Notes: generated by a model not told the origin, from the letters alone. A DNA stretch of 64,000 nucleotides from Rattus norvegicus (GCF_036323735.1 NC_086019.1:236945102-237009101), one strand, 5' to 3'. Counted from the first letter of the stretch, positions 36,545-48,247 are shown. Numbers and translations are program-made.

Positions 36545-36770
36545 CCAATCAAGAGGACTTGAGTTCTGATCCCATTAACATGGAACAAACCTGAACCCCT
36601 GCTCCAAGAGAGAGGAACACTGGACGGTGGCTGGGGCTTGCTAGCTTCCAGTCTCTAAGAAAACGCAAATCTCACATTTTCCCAAAGGACACTTTTTTTC
36701 TGATTTCCACTGCACGATCATGCCCTCCACCCCCAGTGCACATACACTAATACACACAAAATAAAAAATC
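36545..36770 (+). repeat. Possible B4-like SINE
   Basis: AGGACTTGAGTTCTGATCCC near a CCAGTGCACATACACTAATA end. Weak support. Confidence 0.4.
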
Positions 36771-36998
36771 TTGGTAATTAATCCACTTTAATTAACATTT
36801 CTAATATTTAAAAACATTTCTACTACTGAAAAAGTTAAATTAACTGGGTTCATGTCCACCACATAGTGATTACTGCATAAAATACCTTCAGTGTCCTATG
36901 TTAACTTATTTTCTCTTGCTAAAGGGGGAGCATATAGATGCTGTATACCAAAAGCAGTGTACAATTTTGAAATTACCTATAATTTCTAGTAGAATAAA

Positions 36999-37130
36999 AA
37001 ATGTCTGAGGCTGGGTTCTTAGCTCCGTGGTAGACTGCTTGCCTGGTATGCTTGAAACCCTCTGTTCTATCTAGCACTGGAAAAAGAAAAAGACACAGAC
37101 AGACCGACAGACTGACCGACCGACCCGCAC
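36999..37130 (+). repeat. Old ID-like SINE with GACA/GACC tail
   Basis: GGCTGGGTTCTTAGCTCCG, GACTGCTTGCCTGGTATGCT, then an A-rich tail and GACA/GACC units. Confidence 0.65.
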
Positions 37131-37499
37131 CATGCAAGTCTAAACTTATGAAAGACGTTGTGTCGGTGCATTCATTTCTTGTCACTGAAAAACTTTAATT
37201 TCCTCATGAAACGGAAACATTTAATAGAACTTAAATTTCAAATGGCTGAAACTGATAGTAAAAGATACAAATGTTGCTCGACCATCTTTCTCTACTAGCA
37301 AAATTATTTTTCTAAGGGTATTTCGCCCCACGTGCCATTGTAAACGGCAGGCTAAAACTATCTACAAGTGACGGGTTCAACTTCTACCCTACAAAAAGCT
37401 TTTCCTCCGTCTACTCCTGCAGCTCTTCTTACATCTTGAACCTACCTACCTACTATCCGAGTTTGGGGTTCGTAGGATGGGGCTACCTTTTCGGCTTCG

Positions 37500-39070
37500 G
37501 CACGGGTGCGCTCACCCTGCACGCCGTGCCCACCACACCCCTCCGGTCCCGCGCCCAGCGCTGCTGCTCCTCCTCCCGCGGTTCTAGCACCAACTCAGCA
37601 CCTATCAGCGCCGCCCCCCAGGCCCTGGCCCAGCCCCTCCTCGGACACGTGTGCGGGTGTGTTTGTGTCGGTCTGTCAGTCCCACTAGGGACCGGGCTCG
37701 CTTACCGAGAGAGAAGCGCCAACTTCTGCTCCAGCAACATCTCCAGTTTCTGGCCCTGTTTAGAGATCCAGTGGTCGACGCCGTGCAGGCGGTAGCATGT
37801 CTCCAGCATCAACCTGAAGTCCGCCACAAACTCCGTGATGCCCCTGTACTGGCCGCTGGAGAACTTCTCCTCCATCTTCAACAGACACATTCCCTGGCCC
37901 GGCTGCTGCGGGGGGACCCGACTGCCCCGGCCCCCGCTGCGCCGCCCTTCGGCCACCTCTTCTTCCCCGGCGGCAACGCCCCCCAAGGGCTGCAGGAAAG
38001 GGGCGGTGAGGCCGCGGTGCTTCTCCTGCAGGAACTCGCCCAGGATGCGGTAGCCCTGCTGCAGCTCGTAGGTCAGCTCCTGCTCCTTGCAGCCACCGCC
38101 CGCGACCACCGTCGTCTCCGCCGCCGCCTCTTCCTCCTCGTCGTCCACCGAGGAGGCACTCCTCCTGCGGACCAGCCCCGAGGCCCGGGCCGCTGCTGCC
38201 ACCACCTCCTCCTCGTTCCCTTCTCCGGTCGGCGGTGGCGGCCGCTCCTCCTCCGCGGCCCGCTCCATCTCCCCCGGTGTCTCCGGCACGCTCATGTCCA
38301 CGGCAGGCCCAGGCTGGGTTGAGAGGAGCGGCCGCTCGAGGCGCCGGGAGACGCGTGAGCGCGGGCCGCTTCCTCAGAGATCCACGGCGCCGCGCAGCCC
38401 CTGCCGCATCGGGCCTTGCTCTCCTCAGTCGCCGGCCGGGACCCGCGCGCGCGGGGGTCTCAGGCTCGCGCCTGCGGGGCGGGGTTACATGGCGCGCGGG
38501 GGAGGGGGGGAGAGGAGAGCTAGGTGCCCTACTCTCCCCTCCCCCCGGCGGCGCGCGGCCCGCGCCCGCTTCACCCTCCGCACCCCGCCCGCCCGCTCAC
38601 CGGCCGGGCCGGCGGGGCCTCGGCGCCCCACCCCCTCCCGGGCCGACTGGGCGCTGGGAGGGGGCGAGGAGTAAGAGGACTCTGCTCCTTCTCGAGTGGG
38701 CCGCAGCCCCGGGCCGCCGCGGCTCCGGCTCCTCCTCTCCCTCACACCCCCTCCCGCCCCTGTCTACCTGCAGGGGACCTGGGCAGGAGGAGGCGGCGCA
38801 CGGACCGGGCCCGGCGACAACTGTCAGTTAGAAGCCCCGCTGGGCGGGAGGGGGGTAAGGGGAGGGGCGGAGAGGAAAGGGGGAGGGCACTTAGCCCCCC
38901 CGGCCGGGGAGAGCCGTGTAGAGAGGCAAAGAAAGAGGTACCGTCGCCATTCCCGGCGCGCATGCGTAGGAGCACACGGTGGCTCCGCCCCCTTTTGGTC
39001 CCGCCCCGCTACGCGAAAACCCGGACTTGGCTCCTCCACAGGCCTGGAGGCCGAGTGTGTTGCGCGGACT
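37500..39070 (-). promoter_or_regulatory. CpG island and probable Brd10 promoter
   Basis: GC- and CpG-dense stretch covering Brd10 exon 1 and about 770 bp upstream of its ATG, in sharp contrast to the AT-rich flanks. No TATA box stands out. It contains GC boxes, an NRF1-like palindrome GCGCGCATGCGT at 38956-38967 and a CRE/AP-1-like TGATGTCA near 39073. The transcription start cannot be fixed from sequence alone. Several long open frames here on both strands are CpG-island artefacts. Confidence 0.8.
37706..38295 (-). CDS. Brd10: Brd10 (Kiaa2026) first coding exon, atypical bromodomain
   Basis: Start codon and first 196 codons plus two bases of BRD10. I chose the ATG at 38295 (MSVPETPG), which has a G at -3; the open frame continues upstream only through a GTG. 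Residues 1-68 are acidic and Pro/Ala-rich. Residues about 70-196 form a bromodomain-like fold: a helix with YELQQGYRILGEFLQ, the APFLQPL entry to the ZA loop, a Gly/Arg-rich loop insertion (about 105-137), then KMEEKFSSGQYRGITEFVADF and LMLETCYRLHG followed by a last helix. The position that normally holds the acetyl-lysine-contacting Asn appears to be His171, so ligand binding may differ from classic bromodomains. The donor CTCTCG|GTAAGCG follows at 37705. GC-rich codon use reflects the CpG island. Confidence 0.93.
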
Positions 39071-40848
39071 AATGATGTCATCAATATGCGGACTTCTGTA
39101 AGGGGTGGGGTAGAGGGAGGAACAGAGCGCCTGTGCTAGTGCACAGTCTGGAAGGTTATCCATAGACTAAAAGTTTCCTTTTGGCGAGACCCTTACTAGT
39201 CCTAAAAATTCTAATATTAGCTTTCTCGAAGCAGTTACTAGATAACCTTTGCTAACACAAATGAATAACGAGAACGAACAAGATTAAATCCTCACCGTTG
39301 TAAAATACTCTTTGTACTCCTTCCTTATGACCGGGTTTGGTTTTGTTTTTACATAAAACCAGCATTTAGAAAAGTTTAGAAAGGAAATTTAAGGACCTCA
39401 CAAAATTAGAGTGGTGGCCTGTAGAACTCTAGTTCTCGAAAGCGAATCCTGTTTTCTAATTTGAAATTTAAAAACCGAAAAACACCTGGATTCTTGAGTA
39501 TGGCTAAAAATTTATTAAGAGAATGCAATCTCACTATAAAGTCTCCAAATGTCTAGTCTAAGCTGTACAGCTGGTTATTGGTGTGGCTTTAAAATCTCAC
39601 TACATATTTTTTTTAAATGACTAAAAAGTGGACTCCCTACATTAGTTTACATGTTGCTTAAAATGAGAGGGAAATTAACGAACCCCAAATAGATGTTACT
39701 GTTTTCTAATGCACATCATATTCAGACTTACTTGCTTGAAACTTGGAAGGAAACATCAAACCAAAACCACAGAAATGCAATTTAAACATACTCATCACTA
39801 AATGGTTGAGACAATCTCACCTTCAAAATGGTTTACGTCTCTATAAACAAAGACTTTAACATTAAATGGCTTAAAATTTTCTTGTGGGGGCTCAGTAAGT
39901 TAAATACCAGTTGTAGTTAAAATAGTGAAAAACAGGAACACGAGTTTTTAAAGAACTTCACACAAACAGTGTTACGCACATGCATGTATTTATCTGGCAT
40001 TTATGGTTTTCTCTCAGACATACCTTGGCTCATGAGGAAAAAAAGATGAGGGCAGTTATACTTCAGCAGCTGGCCAATGTCTGGCTAGGCTTTCTTTCCA
40101 TTCCTCTGACAAGGCCCACAGATCTAAAGCCAACCAAACTCAAGCAAATGTCCTCTTTTGGCCACCAAACCTATTTCAAATTTTACACAATAGCTTCCAC
40201 TTCCTGAACCTCATGCTGCTAGGTACTTGATGGTCATCATCTTCTTGGACTCTCACACAACCACATAAGCTACCTATTAGCTTATCTTACAGATGGGGAA
40301 ACTAACACATAGGACAAGTTTGCCAAAATTCAAATTTAACAACTCTTACTTCAAAACTTCAATTGCCCAATTACAAATCATTTGTCAAATTTCCACAAGG
40401 TTACAGGAAATGAAAAAAGCATAATGATAAAAGATTTCTTAAGACATATAAAGAGAAAGAGCCATAGATAAGAAGATAAGAAGGAACCTTGACTCTATTC
40501 ATGAACTCATCCTAGTGATTATGAAAGAAAAATCAGGTCCTTGGACTTAAAAAAACTTTATTAATAAGGAAAATGTTGGTAGATAAACTATAGATAAGAG
40601 AAAAAGTTGCCATTTAGTCCCCGCTACCCAGAGAAAATGTAAACTTCAAGGTAGCTATTTCTCTATTTTAAATACAATTGTAACCATCGTATATATCAAA
40701 TTCTGAACTATCTACAATCCTAACTTTATATCCCTGTCTGCAGTAGTCTAGACAGACCTAGTTGGGGGGGGGGGGATTCCATTTAAAACAAATTCTAATA
40801 TAAAAAAGAACACAGTAGAAGGACAATCAACAGTAGTAACACTGACAA
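39071..40848. other. Spacer between Ranbp6 3' end and Brd10 promoter
   Basis: AT-rich, with no gene. It may include distal Ranbp6 3' UTR. A MIR-like minus-strand block (CTTACAGATGGGGAAACT) lies at about 40262-40370 and a G run at 40764-40774; the rest is unrecognised. Confidence 0.6.
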
Positions 40849-42032
40849 TTTATTGAGCACTTACTGGTTCGAACATATTTGGTCTGTTACATACACAGCA
40901 CTCACAATAGGCTCAGGAAGTCACACAACAGACATTCTTGTTTGTAAGCTTTGAATGAAATTCTGTTACGTAGAATTTTTTTTCTATCCTACCAAAAAAT
41001 CCTTCAACATTAAAGACATTCCAATTAATGTAATTAACCCTAAATTGATAGCTGTTTTGTAATACACATACACAGATATATGACTAGTCTTAAAGCTCTT
41101 TTCTTTTTAATGTTTAATGATAACATTTTGTTTCACTGTATCTGTAGAATCCGTTAGGAACTGCTTCAAAATAGAACTTTATTTAACCTCCATTCTGAGT
41201 AACAGTTTCCCTTAATGTTTGAAATGGTGGTAATGGGGATATGACATACAAACACAAAGTAATACTTGGCTAAAACATGTAACAATACCTGACTCCCACA
41301 AACACTGACTATTTAGTATTTATTACGCTGCTATAGTCTGTCAAATGTTTTCAGTGTTAAACATCTCCTCAGTACATTCTTCTCTACACCCAGGAGTGTT
41401 TCAGTTCTAGACAATTTTTTAAGACAAGTTTGGCTAAGGAGACTTAAAAGTTCTTCTCTCAGCTGGACACTTTAGGAACTGAAATTTAGACATGCTATAA
41501 CCACTTTTCGGGAGTACCATATGAAAAGATTCACTTATAGGAAACAACTCCTACATCCACTGCAGTACCTTGACACACTCAGTTCTAGCATTCTTCCATC
41601 ACCGAAACAAACAGAAGTGTTACCAAGAAAGAACAAGTTTGCCACTGTATTCTTCACCCTCAATTCCAGGATGTTTATCCTGGAAGTTTCCCTTTCTGTG
41701 TGAGCTTTTTGCACCTTGTGACAGTCACATCTTGGCACCAAGTATATCATCTGCCCAGCAGCAATAGTTCAGACAAATAACGACTTATACATTTCACACT
41801 AAATAGGAGCAAAGTGACAAATAACTCTAGGACAACTGGAAGCACAAATTACAACCACAGTTTTAAGAGGTGACACGTGCAAAGTAAACAGATAATCATC
41901 TCCACCTTGACACTAATCCTGAAAAAACACAGAAGTATGAACTGCTTAGCAGAGAGAAATGGTATCTCTTATTTGTAATGAATCCACTCAACACTTTGTA
42001 GCTACTTTTATGGTAGATGGTATTAAACTGCT
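40849..42032 (-). promoter_or_regulatory. Probable Ranbp6 3' UTR with candidate poly(A) signals
   Basis: AT-rich sequence directly after the Ranbp6 stop. On the minus strand, AATAAA hexamers lie at 41319-41324, 41178-41183 and 40849-40854, with another at 40557-40562. Any of these could end the mRNA, giving 3' UTRs of about 0.7-1.5 kb. Which is used cannot be told from sequence. Confidence 0.5.
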
Positions 42033-45000
42033 TCAAGCAGAACTGAGTAACTCTTGTAAAGCTTCCTGCTGTTCATCATCCAGTTGGGATGTGCATTCCA
42101 ACCACAATTCTTCAGAAGTCTGTATCTGACGGACAACGTTAGCTAGGCGTTTGGCACAGGGATCTTCAAGGCTAATAGTTTCATTAATTTTTCCTTCTGC
42201 AATTATACTGATGATTTTGGGAAGATTGGAATTATTCGGACCAATTACAACTGGGTGGTTACTTTCAATTAGGTCACAGAGAAAATTCAAAGTCTGAATA
42301 GCTTCTTCTTTATCTTCATGCAGCGGAAGCCATGATAGCCAGTGTGGGAGAACTTCATCCACGTTTACACAGTTGGGCTTAAACTTCATAATCTTTCCGA
42401 TTGCTGAGATGCAGTTCTCTGTAGCAATCACATTTTTTTTGGTTTTGGAATTTGCACACTTAATAACTTTTACCAAGAGTGGGACGGCTTCTGAACACAA
42501 AGAACGATAATCATCTCCACCAAACTGTGCCATAACTCCCAGTCCATAGGCAGCAGCTTGCCTGACTTCAGGGTTGTTGTCTCGCATATTGAGTAGCATT
42601 GGCCACCGAAAATACTCGACATATTTGAATGAGGTTGGACTGCAGTGCTCTATGATGTCATCAAATATGCATAGTCCCCACTGTCTGTCTGGCCATGGCC
42701 TACTTGAACAAATTAGATTTACAATTAATGGGAGTAGCTGTTCAAACCATGGCAAAATTTTTTCCTTGTAAGTACTAAATAATGAGTGCAAAATATCTGA
42801 TACTTTGGTCAGAATGTAAACATCACATTCATCCTCATCTTGAAGAGACATTTCAACCTGCTGGTCATAATTTTCTTCTTGCCTTTTTACTTGCCGTAAC
42901 TCTTGGTTTTTAAAGTGCCCTTCAAGTTTTGCCTTCAAAATTCCTCCCAGCTCTTCCAAGTGTTCATCGTTGAGACAACCATCTCCCATTACCTCAATGG
43001 ACTTGGCAAAAGAATTCATTATTTCTGAGAGCACATCTGTGTCGGGTTCGGTTCCAATCGCCTTGATTAAGGGATCACATATAAACTGCCACATCTGTGA
43101 AAGATACTCTGAGCCACGAATTCTTGCACATTCTAAGAGAAAGGGCATGGCTTCTGCTGCTGCCATGCGAACATTGTCATGAAAATAAAACTTCAGCAGA
43201 GGAACCATCATCTTCACAACTTGCTCTGTGTATTCCACAAATCCTTCTCTTAACTCCTTAGCATAGTAAACCAACATCTGGCAAGCAGTTGCTTTTGCTT
43301 CAAGTCCTGAAGTTTTAATGCCAAAGCTTTGCTGGTCTCCGAGGTTTACAAACTGCCAGCCCTCGTCATCACTCATGTTCTCCACATCCTGTGTGTCTAA
43401 GAGTGCGACATCAGGCTTAGCTGAAGCAGTCTTGATAAGAGGCTCAATAACCAGCGGGAGATATTGTTCAAAGTCTTTTCCAAGGATCTTACACATTCTG
43501 GCCCACGCTGAAACCATGTAAGAAGTCTGAGGGTCGTCTTCTTCCATGTTATTTAAGTCTGATTGTGTCTTCAACAGTATCTGCATCACATTCGATGCAT
43601 CTTGCATAAATTTTTCCTTCCCCACAGCCAGTCCAACATGGCTAATGCACTCAATAGTTTTTCCTCGAAGAAGCTTAAGTTCCTTTTGAACAGCGAGCTC
43701 AACAACGTGTTTGAGTGAGGGCATAAATATATCATAATATGGAATAAAGTTTTCTTCTATTACATCTGCCACCGAGGCAATGGTTGTCACGAGTTGTTCT
43801 AAGGCCAACTTGGTTCCATTCCGAATCAGCTCTTGAAGTTTAATTACCAAGATGGATTGGAGACTTTTTACCATATTTTCCAAATATAGGATTAGCAATG
43901 ATTTGGGGCAGTCTTCAATAAAAATAACAAGAGCAGAAGCGGCCTGAGATTGCACACGCTGATTACCTTGGTTTTCCATGGTTCGCAACAAAGCTGTAAT
44001 CACTATTTCATGGAATTTCTTTTGGAAACTAGGTGCAAAATCTGTAGCCATCTGTCCAAGTGTAGTACAGGCAGCAGCCCTTACCCTTGGATGAGGATCC
44101 TGAAGAAAAAGCAAAACCGAGTTAACCGTTTCATCTAGAATTGGTTCCATTTGCTGATGGCAACCTTCTCCGATGGCTGATAAGGCCATTAATCCGGCAT
44201 GTCGACATTTCCAGTCATGGCTCTGAAGCATTTGCATGATATGCTCCTTGGTCATCGGCAAAACTACTTTTCCACCAAGTCCACAAGCCAGTCTGTCTAG
44301 GGCGCTCTCAGCAGCAACGGCGTTGCTGTCAAAATCATCTTCTTCCATTTCATCAGCATTTACCCAGTCATCGTCATCTTGAAGATCAACCATCATTGCT
44401 AATATATGAGGCACAGCCTGTGCGATAATATTCGTATGCTTTTTCAACATCGGAGTCGCAGTTTCCGATAAGGTCACTATTACTTCCAAAGCCAGCTGGC
44501 GTTGCAGATTGCTAAGCCTAGAGTCTCCACATAACTTCAGGCTCAACTGCAGAGTATCTTCTAAATAGGGACCCAAGTACTTAGGTACAGTATCTGCAAT
44601 CTCAACAAGGGATTCTAGCACGGAATCATCATCCTGGTAGCAGGAATCATTCACAGCCTGTAAGATTCCAGGAAGCAAATCTGCAAAGTCTTTGAAAAGA
44701 GCAATATTGTTTTCATTAGCAAGGACAAACGCAGCCGCAGCTCTAGCAGATAATGTCCTGATGGCTGGATGCTCTTGATCTTGAATACACTGGTCCAACA
44801 ACCTCTTGATGATATCCAAGTCGTGACGATCTTGGTTCCCAAAAATCCCAGGAAAGTGCCAGAAAACGTGAAGTGCAACTTCCCACAGAACCACATTTTT
44901 AGAGTGGATCGAATCAATGAGGAATTTCAGACCTTCTGGCCAATGGTTAGTGCCATTCTCATCTATCAAATTCCTGGCCAGCACCGCAAAAATATCACAA

Positions 45001-45350
45001 AGCTTTTTCCTCATGCTAGCATGTGTTTCTAACTTAACGGCCAATATCAGTTCAATCTTGACATCCCTCTGCACTTCAGAAGGTAGATTTGGATAGACCT
45101 CCTCAAACCCAGAGGACAAAAGCCGTCGTAGCAGTGCGGCAGCCATTTGTCTCACCTCATAACCTGCTCTTCTATTTCGGACGGCATCTAAGAGGAATGT
45201 AGTCTTACACAGACCTGGGATATTCTCATAGACCTCCTCGGCTTGCCTCCGCACCATACAGCTTGGATTGATCAGGTTCTTCAGAAGCTGGTAAAACTCC
45301 TGCTTATCCGATATGGTCGCCGGCAACCCTGCAGACCCGGCCGCCGCCAT
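42033..45350 (-). CDS. Ranbp6: Ranbp6, RAN-binding protein 6 (importin-beta family)
   Basis: Complete, intronless open frame of 1105 residues, the full length of RanBP6. The protein is an all-helical HEAT-repeat karyopherin closely related to importin 5 (RanBP5); the family binds RanGTP and carries cargo through nuclear pores, and RanBP6 has also been linked to nuclear import of STAT3 and control of EGFR expression. The N-terminus (FYQLLKNLINPSCMVRRQAEEVY) is the usual importin-beta start. Residues about 324-340 form the acidic loop (DLQDDDDWVNADEMEEDDF) typical of the importin 5 group, and a second acidic patch (MSDDEGWQFVNLGD) lies mid-protein. The start codon sits in a GCGATGGCGG context. 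Lack of introns fits an old retrocopy of an Ipo5-like mRNA that became a functional gene. No frameshift or stop is seen. Confidence 0.97.
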   Translation of the reverse strand: MAAAGSAGLPATISDKQEFYQLLKNLINPSCMVRRQAEEVYENIPGLCKTTFLLDAVRNRRAGYEVRQMAAALLRRLLSSGFEEVYPNLPSEVQRDVKIELILAVKLETHASMRKKLCDIFAVLARNLIDENGTNHWPEGLKFLIDSIHSKNVVLWEVALHVFWHFPGIFGNQDRHDLDIIKRLLDQCIQDQEHPAIRTLSARAAAAFVLANENNIALFKDFADLLPGILQAVNDSCYQDDDSVLESLVEIADTVPKYLGPYLEDTLQLSLKLCGDSRLSNLQRQLALEVIVTLSETATPMLKKHTNIIAQAVPHILAMMVDLQDDDDWVNADEMEEDDFDSNAVAAESALDRLACGLGGKVVLPMTKEHIMQMLQSHDWKCRHAGLMALSAIGEGCHQQMEPILDETVNSVLLFLQDPHPRVRAAACTTLGQMATDFAPSFQKKFHEIVITALLRTMENQGNQRVQSQAASALVIFIEDCPKSLLILYLENMVKSLQSILVIKLQELIRNGTKLALEQLVTTIASVADVIEENFIPYYDIFMPSLKHVVELAVQKELKLLRGKTIECISHVGLAVGKEKFMQDASNVMQILLKTQSDLNNMEEDDPQTSYMVSAWARMCKILGKDFEQYLPLVIEPLIKTASAKPDVALLDTQDVENMSDDEGWQFVNLGDQQSFGIKTSGLEAKATACQMLVYYAKELREGFVEYTEQVVKMMVPLLKFYFHDNVRMAAAEAMPFLLECARIRGSEYLSQMWQFICDPLIKAIGTEPDTDVLSEIMNSFAKSIEVMGDGCLNDEHLEELGGILKAKLEGHFKNQELRQVKRQEENYDQQVEMSLQDEDECDVYILTKVSDILHSLFSTYKEKILPWFEQLLPLIVNLICSSRPWPDRQWGLCIFDDIIEHCSPTSFKYVEYFRWPMLLNMRDNNPEVRQAAAYGLGVMAQFGGDDYRSLCSEAVPLLVKVIKCANSKTKKNVIATENCISAIGKIMKFKPNCVNVDEVLPHWLSWLPLHEDKEEAIQTLNFLCDLIESNHPVVIGPNNSNLPKIISIIAEGKINETISLEDPCAKRLANVVRQIQTSEELWLECTSQLDDEQQEALQELLSSA

Positions 45351-45570
45351 CGCGCCCTGTCAAAGCTACCGCGACCGGGAAGGAGGGAGGGAGTCTGCGT
45401 CTGGGAGCAATGACGTCAGTGAGGCGACGACGGGGATGGGTGGGGCGCTGCTCCCTCCGCTGCGGCGGGTTAAAGCTGGAAGGCTGGGGTCCGAGTTTTG
45501 CAGGGTAGAGGGAGCTGAGTGCCTATTAGGGGTATCGCCCTTCTGTTCTCCGATCCTGATGCTTGTGCGC
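45351..45570 (-). promoter_or_regulatory. Ranbp6 promoter / 5' leader with CRE
   Basis: CpG-rich segment directly upstream of the Ranbp6 ATG. It has a perfect cAMP-response palindrome TGACGTCA at 45411-45418, about 60 bp before the ATG, with a CpG-rich GGCGACGACGG stretch next to it. There is no TATA box. Sequence becomes AT-rich beyond about 45600. The transcription start is not determined. Confidence 0.7.
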
Positions 45571-47220
45571 CTGTAGAGGCAGGAAGGAGATGGAAAGAAA
45601 TTCGCTCTGAAAGTCTACATACTGTATGATGCCATTTTTTTAAATAAAAGATCTCGAATAAGCACATCTATACAAACAGTAATTTGCACTTGCTATGGAA
45701 TGGGGGAGGAGGAGGAATGAGTATAACTGCTGTCCGAGATTTCTTCTTGAGGGATGATAAAAATGTTCTGCAGTTGATAGTGATGATGGTTTCCCCAATG
45801 TCATGCCGTTATACTAAGAACTACTGAATTATACAATTTAAATTGTTAACTGGGTATAATGAGTCAAGCCATAATAAAGCTGTTTGCAAAATAAGCTCAA
45901 TTAAAGGTTAGGGATTTCCTCCCCATTACCACACCCAGAGAAGTAGAACCCGTGATGTTCAAACTCAGGCATACACCAGAATCTCTTGCTCTGTGGGTTA
46001 TAACAGAGAGTGGAAAGACAAGTAAGGTGAGAGATGATCTGAAGCAATAATGAAGCTTCTTGAATCCAGGTTTTCTGTATAAACTGTATTTCTGTTACGC
46101 AAGATTTTCCTTACATGTTTCTGACCTGGAATATGACAGTACTAGATTCCTAATTACCGGTTAATAGGAAGAAGCAAAGGTTATCCTAAGAACAAATTCC
46201 CTGAGGCTATGTATCTTTTATTTAGGCAGATGTGTTACTTGAAACCATAATTATAAGGTGTAACAGTCTGATCAGATCTTCCTTTCTGTCAGCCATTGTC
46301 ACTCTCATTTCAGCCTTAGGTAATTCTGTAGGCTGACAGAGGCAGATAAAGTACTACTCTAAGGCAAGAAATGAACAGCCAGGGAGGTGGAGGCCTTGCC
46401 TAAGATAACAGATAAATTCTACCTAGTCTTAAGGTGGGGCCACCGTTTGTCACCAAGAACTTCCCACTGTAACTGCTCTAGATTTTGCTACATCATCAGA
46501 GACCTTTATTTATTGTGTTCTGTCTTAAACTTTGCCAAGAAATCTGAATTTCGGTTTTGTGAATTTCTGCTGCTTATACACACAAAATGGACAAAGGCTA
46601 ATTTTCATGTTAACAAGTTGGCTGACCAGATAAGTGGTCTCATAAATTAATTTGTAATATGACGCTAGTCTCTGAACAGTGATTCTTATTCTGTGGACTG
46701 TTTCAAGGCCATTTAGGGTGTTTGTTTTAAAATACAGATGTTAGAACCAGCTTCCAAACTACTGTACTGGAATTCTGAGAACTGAAACCCAAGCGTCCAT
46801 AATTAATAAGCACAGAGAGCTTTTATATGAATACATAAACCTTATGGTTATGGAACAAATCAATTATTGTTCTGACTCTAAAGTCTTACCTACAGCTCAT
46901 CTTGTACCAGACTCACTGCCTTTCTTACTGCTCCTAGAATAAGTTTGGCTGCAAAGCCCTTGCATCTGCAGTTTTAGGAAATGTTAATGAACGCTGGAGA
47001 AATGCTTTCTCTACAGCTGCGTCCATTAGCACACTAAGGGCTTATTAAAGCCACAGCAAGATCCAGCGACAGACCCTCTGCAGTGTTCGGAATGTAAATG
47101 ACTGGCAATGCCAAGGCTTGTGCAAATACAGAACACCAGGGAGCTTGGCTATATTATATTGAAGTAAATATAAGCTTGTATAGCTTAAAAGAATAGTTGA
47201 GAATGCTGGTAAGATTGTTC
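45571..47220. other. Intergenic sequence upstream of Ranbp6
   Basis: No gene and no repeat that I recognise. Short ORFs have no family features. Confidence 0.6.
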
Positions 47221-47224
47221 AGTT

Positions 47225-47482
47225 GTTGGTCACCAACCAGGAGCATACACAGGCTGGTCCCAGGCCCCTGGCACATATGTAGCAGAGGTTTGCCTGATTT
47301 GGCTTCAGTGGGAGAGGATGCGGTTAATCCTCGAGAGACTTAAGGCCCCAGGGAAGGGGGAGGTCTTGAGGAGAGCACCCTCTCAGAGGTAAAGGGGAGG
47401 AGGAATAAGATGAGGAACCGAGGGAGGGGAGACTGAGTGGGGGTCAATGACTGGAATGTAAATAAAATAATTTAGAAAAAGA
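47225..47482 (+). mobile_element. LINE-1 3' end fragment
   Basis: TTGGCTTCAGTGGGAGAGGA, GGAGGAATAAGATGAGGAAC and AATGTAAATAAAATAA, the usual rodent L1 3' terminus. Confidence 0.75.
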
Positions 47483-47569
47483 TTGTTCGGACGTACATTT
47501 ATTCCAACAGAAAATATTCACTGAGCTTTATCGATCATAATGCTGGACACCAAAAAATTAATGCAAGAG

Positions 47570-47870
47570 GGGCTTGGGGAATGGCTCAGTTGATAAAGTT
47601 CCTGAGTTTGGATCTCAGCACCCATGGAAAAGCTGGGCACCCCATTGCACATATATAACCCCAGGACTATGTGGGAGCAGGAAGAGACAGGCAGATCTCT
47701 AGAGCTCAAAGGCCAGCCTAGCCAAATCAATGAGCTCAAAGTTCAGTCAGAGGCCCTTTCTCAATAAGATGAGGTGATTTTGGAAGGCACCAGAAATTGA
47801 CCTCTTACCTCCATGTGCACAAATGCACACACAGCCACATGAACACAAACATACACTACACACACAAAGA
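47570..47870 (+). repeat. B4 SINE
   Basis: tRNA-like start (GGGGAATGGCTCAGTTGAT), B1-like middle (AGACAGGCAGATCTCTAGAG), then CTTACCTCCATGTGCACAAA. Confidence 0.8.
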
Positions 47871-48153
47871 TCAACTACATGAAGATGCTTATGGGAGATA
47901 GTAAGTGTCACACACTCAGGGAATTAGTGTGGTAATAATTCTGCTCAGGCATTGTGAAGGCAGCTAATCCACTGGGGTGTGAAGGAAGTCAGCTGGGAGT
48001 TTGCGCAGAACAACATTCCCTCGATCTGAATTACAATTTGTGCAGTAAAGGGCAGGGGGAAACTTGATTATTTCTTTAAGTTAATTTTTAGAATTGTTGA
48101 CATGAATCTCAGAGGAAAGTGATGTCTGACTGGCTTTTGAGAATGAGTCCTAA

Positions 48154-48156
<3 letters not shown>

Positions 48157-48247
<91 letters not shown>

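Larger units (their letters stand above)
20413..37705 (-). other. Brd10 intron 1
   Basis: 17.3-kb AT-rich intron. Outside the listed repeats I recognise nothing in about 20450-21430, 21610-22340, 22540-23220, 24180-24800, 24960-27050, 27450-27690, 27810-28005, 29100-29570, 29750-30230, 32290-33235, 33850-34740, 34950-35590, 36000-36400, 36775-36995 and 37130-37500. Its first about 200 bases lie in the CpG island. Confidence 0.85.

Noticed and set aside
38296..38301. Extending the Brd10 start two codons upstream
   Set aside because: The upstream codon is GTG, not ATG; the ATG at 38295 gives the known MSVP start.
37651..38322. Long plus-strand frames over Brd10 exon 1 and in the CpG island up to 39139
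   Set aside because: GC-rich DNA has few stops; composition is Pro/Arg/Ala-rich with no recognisable domain.
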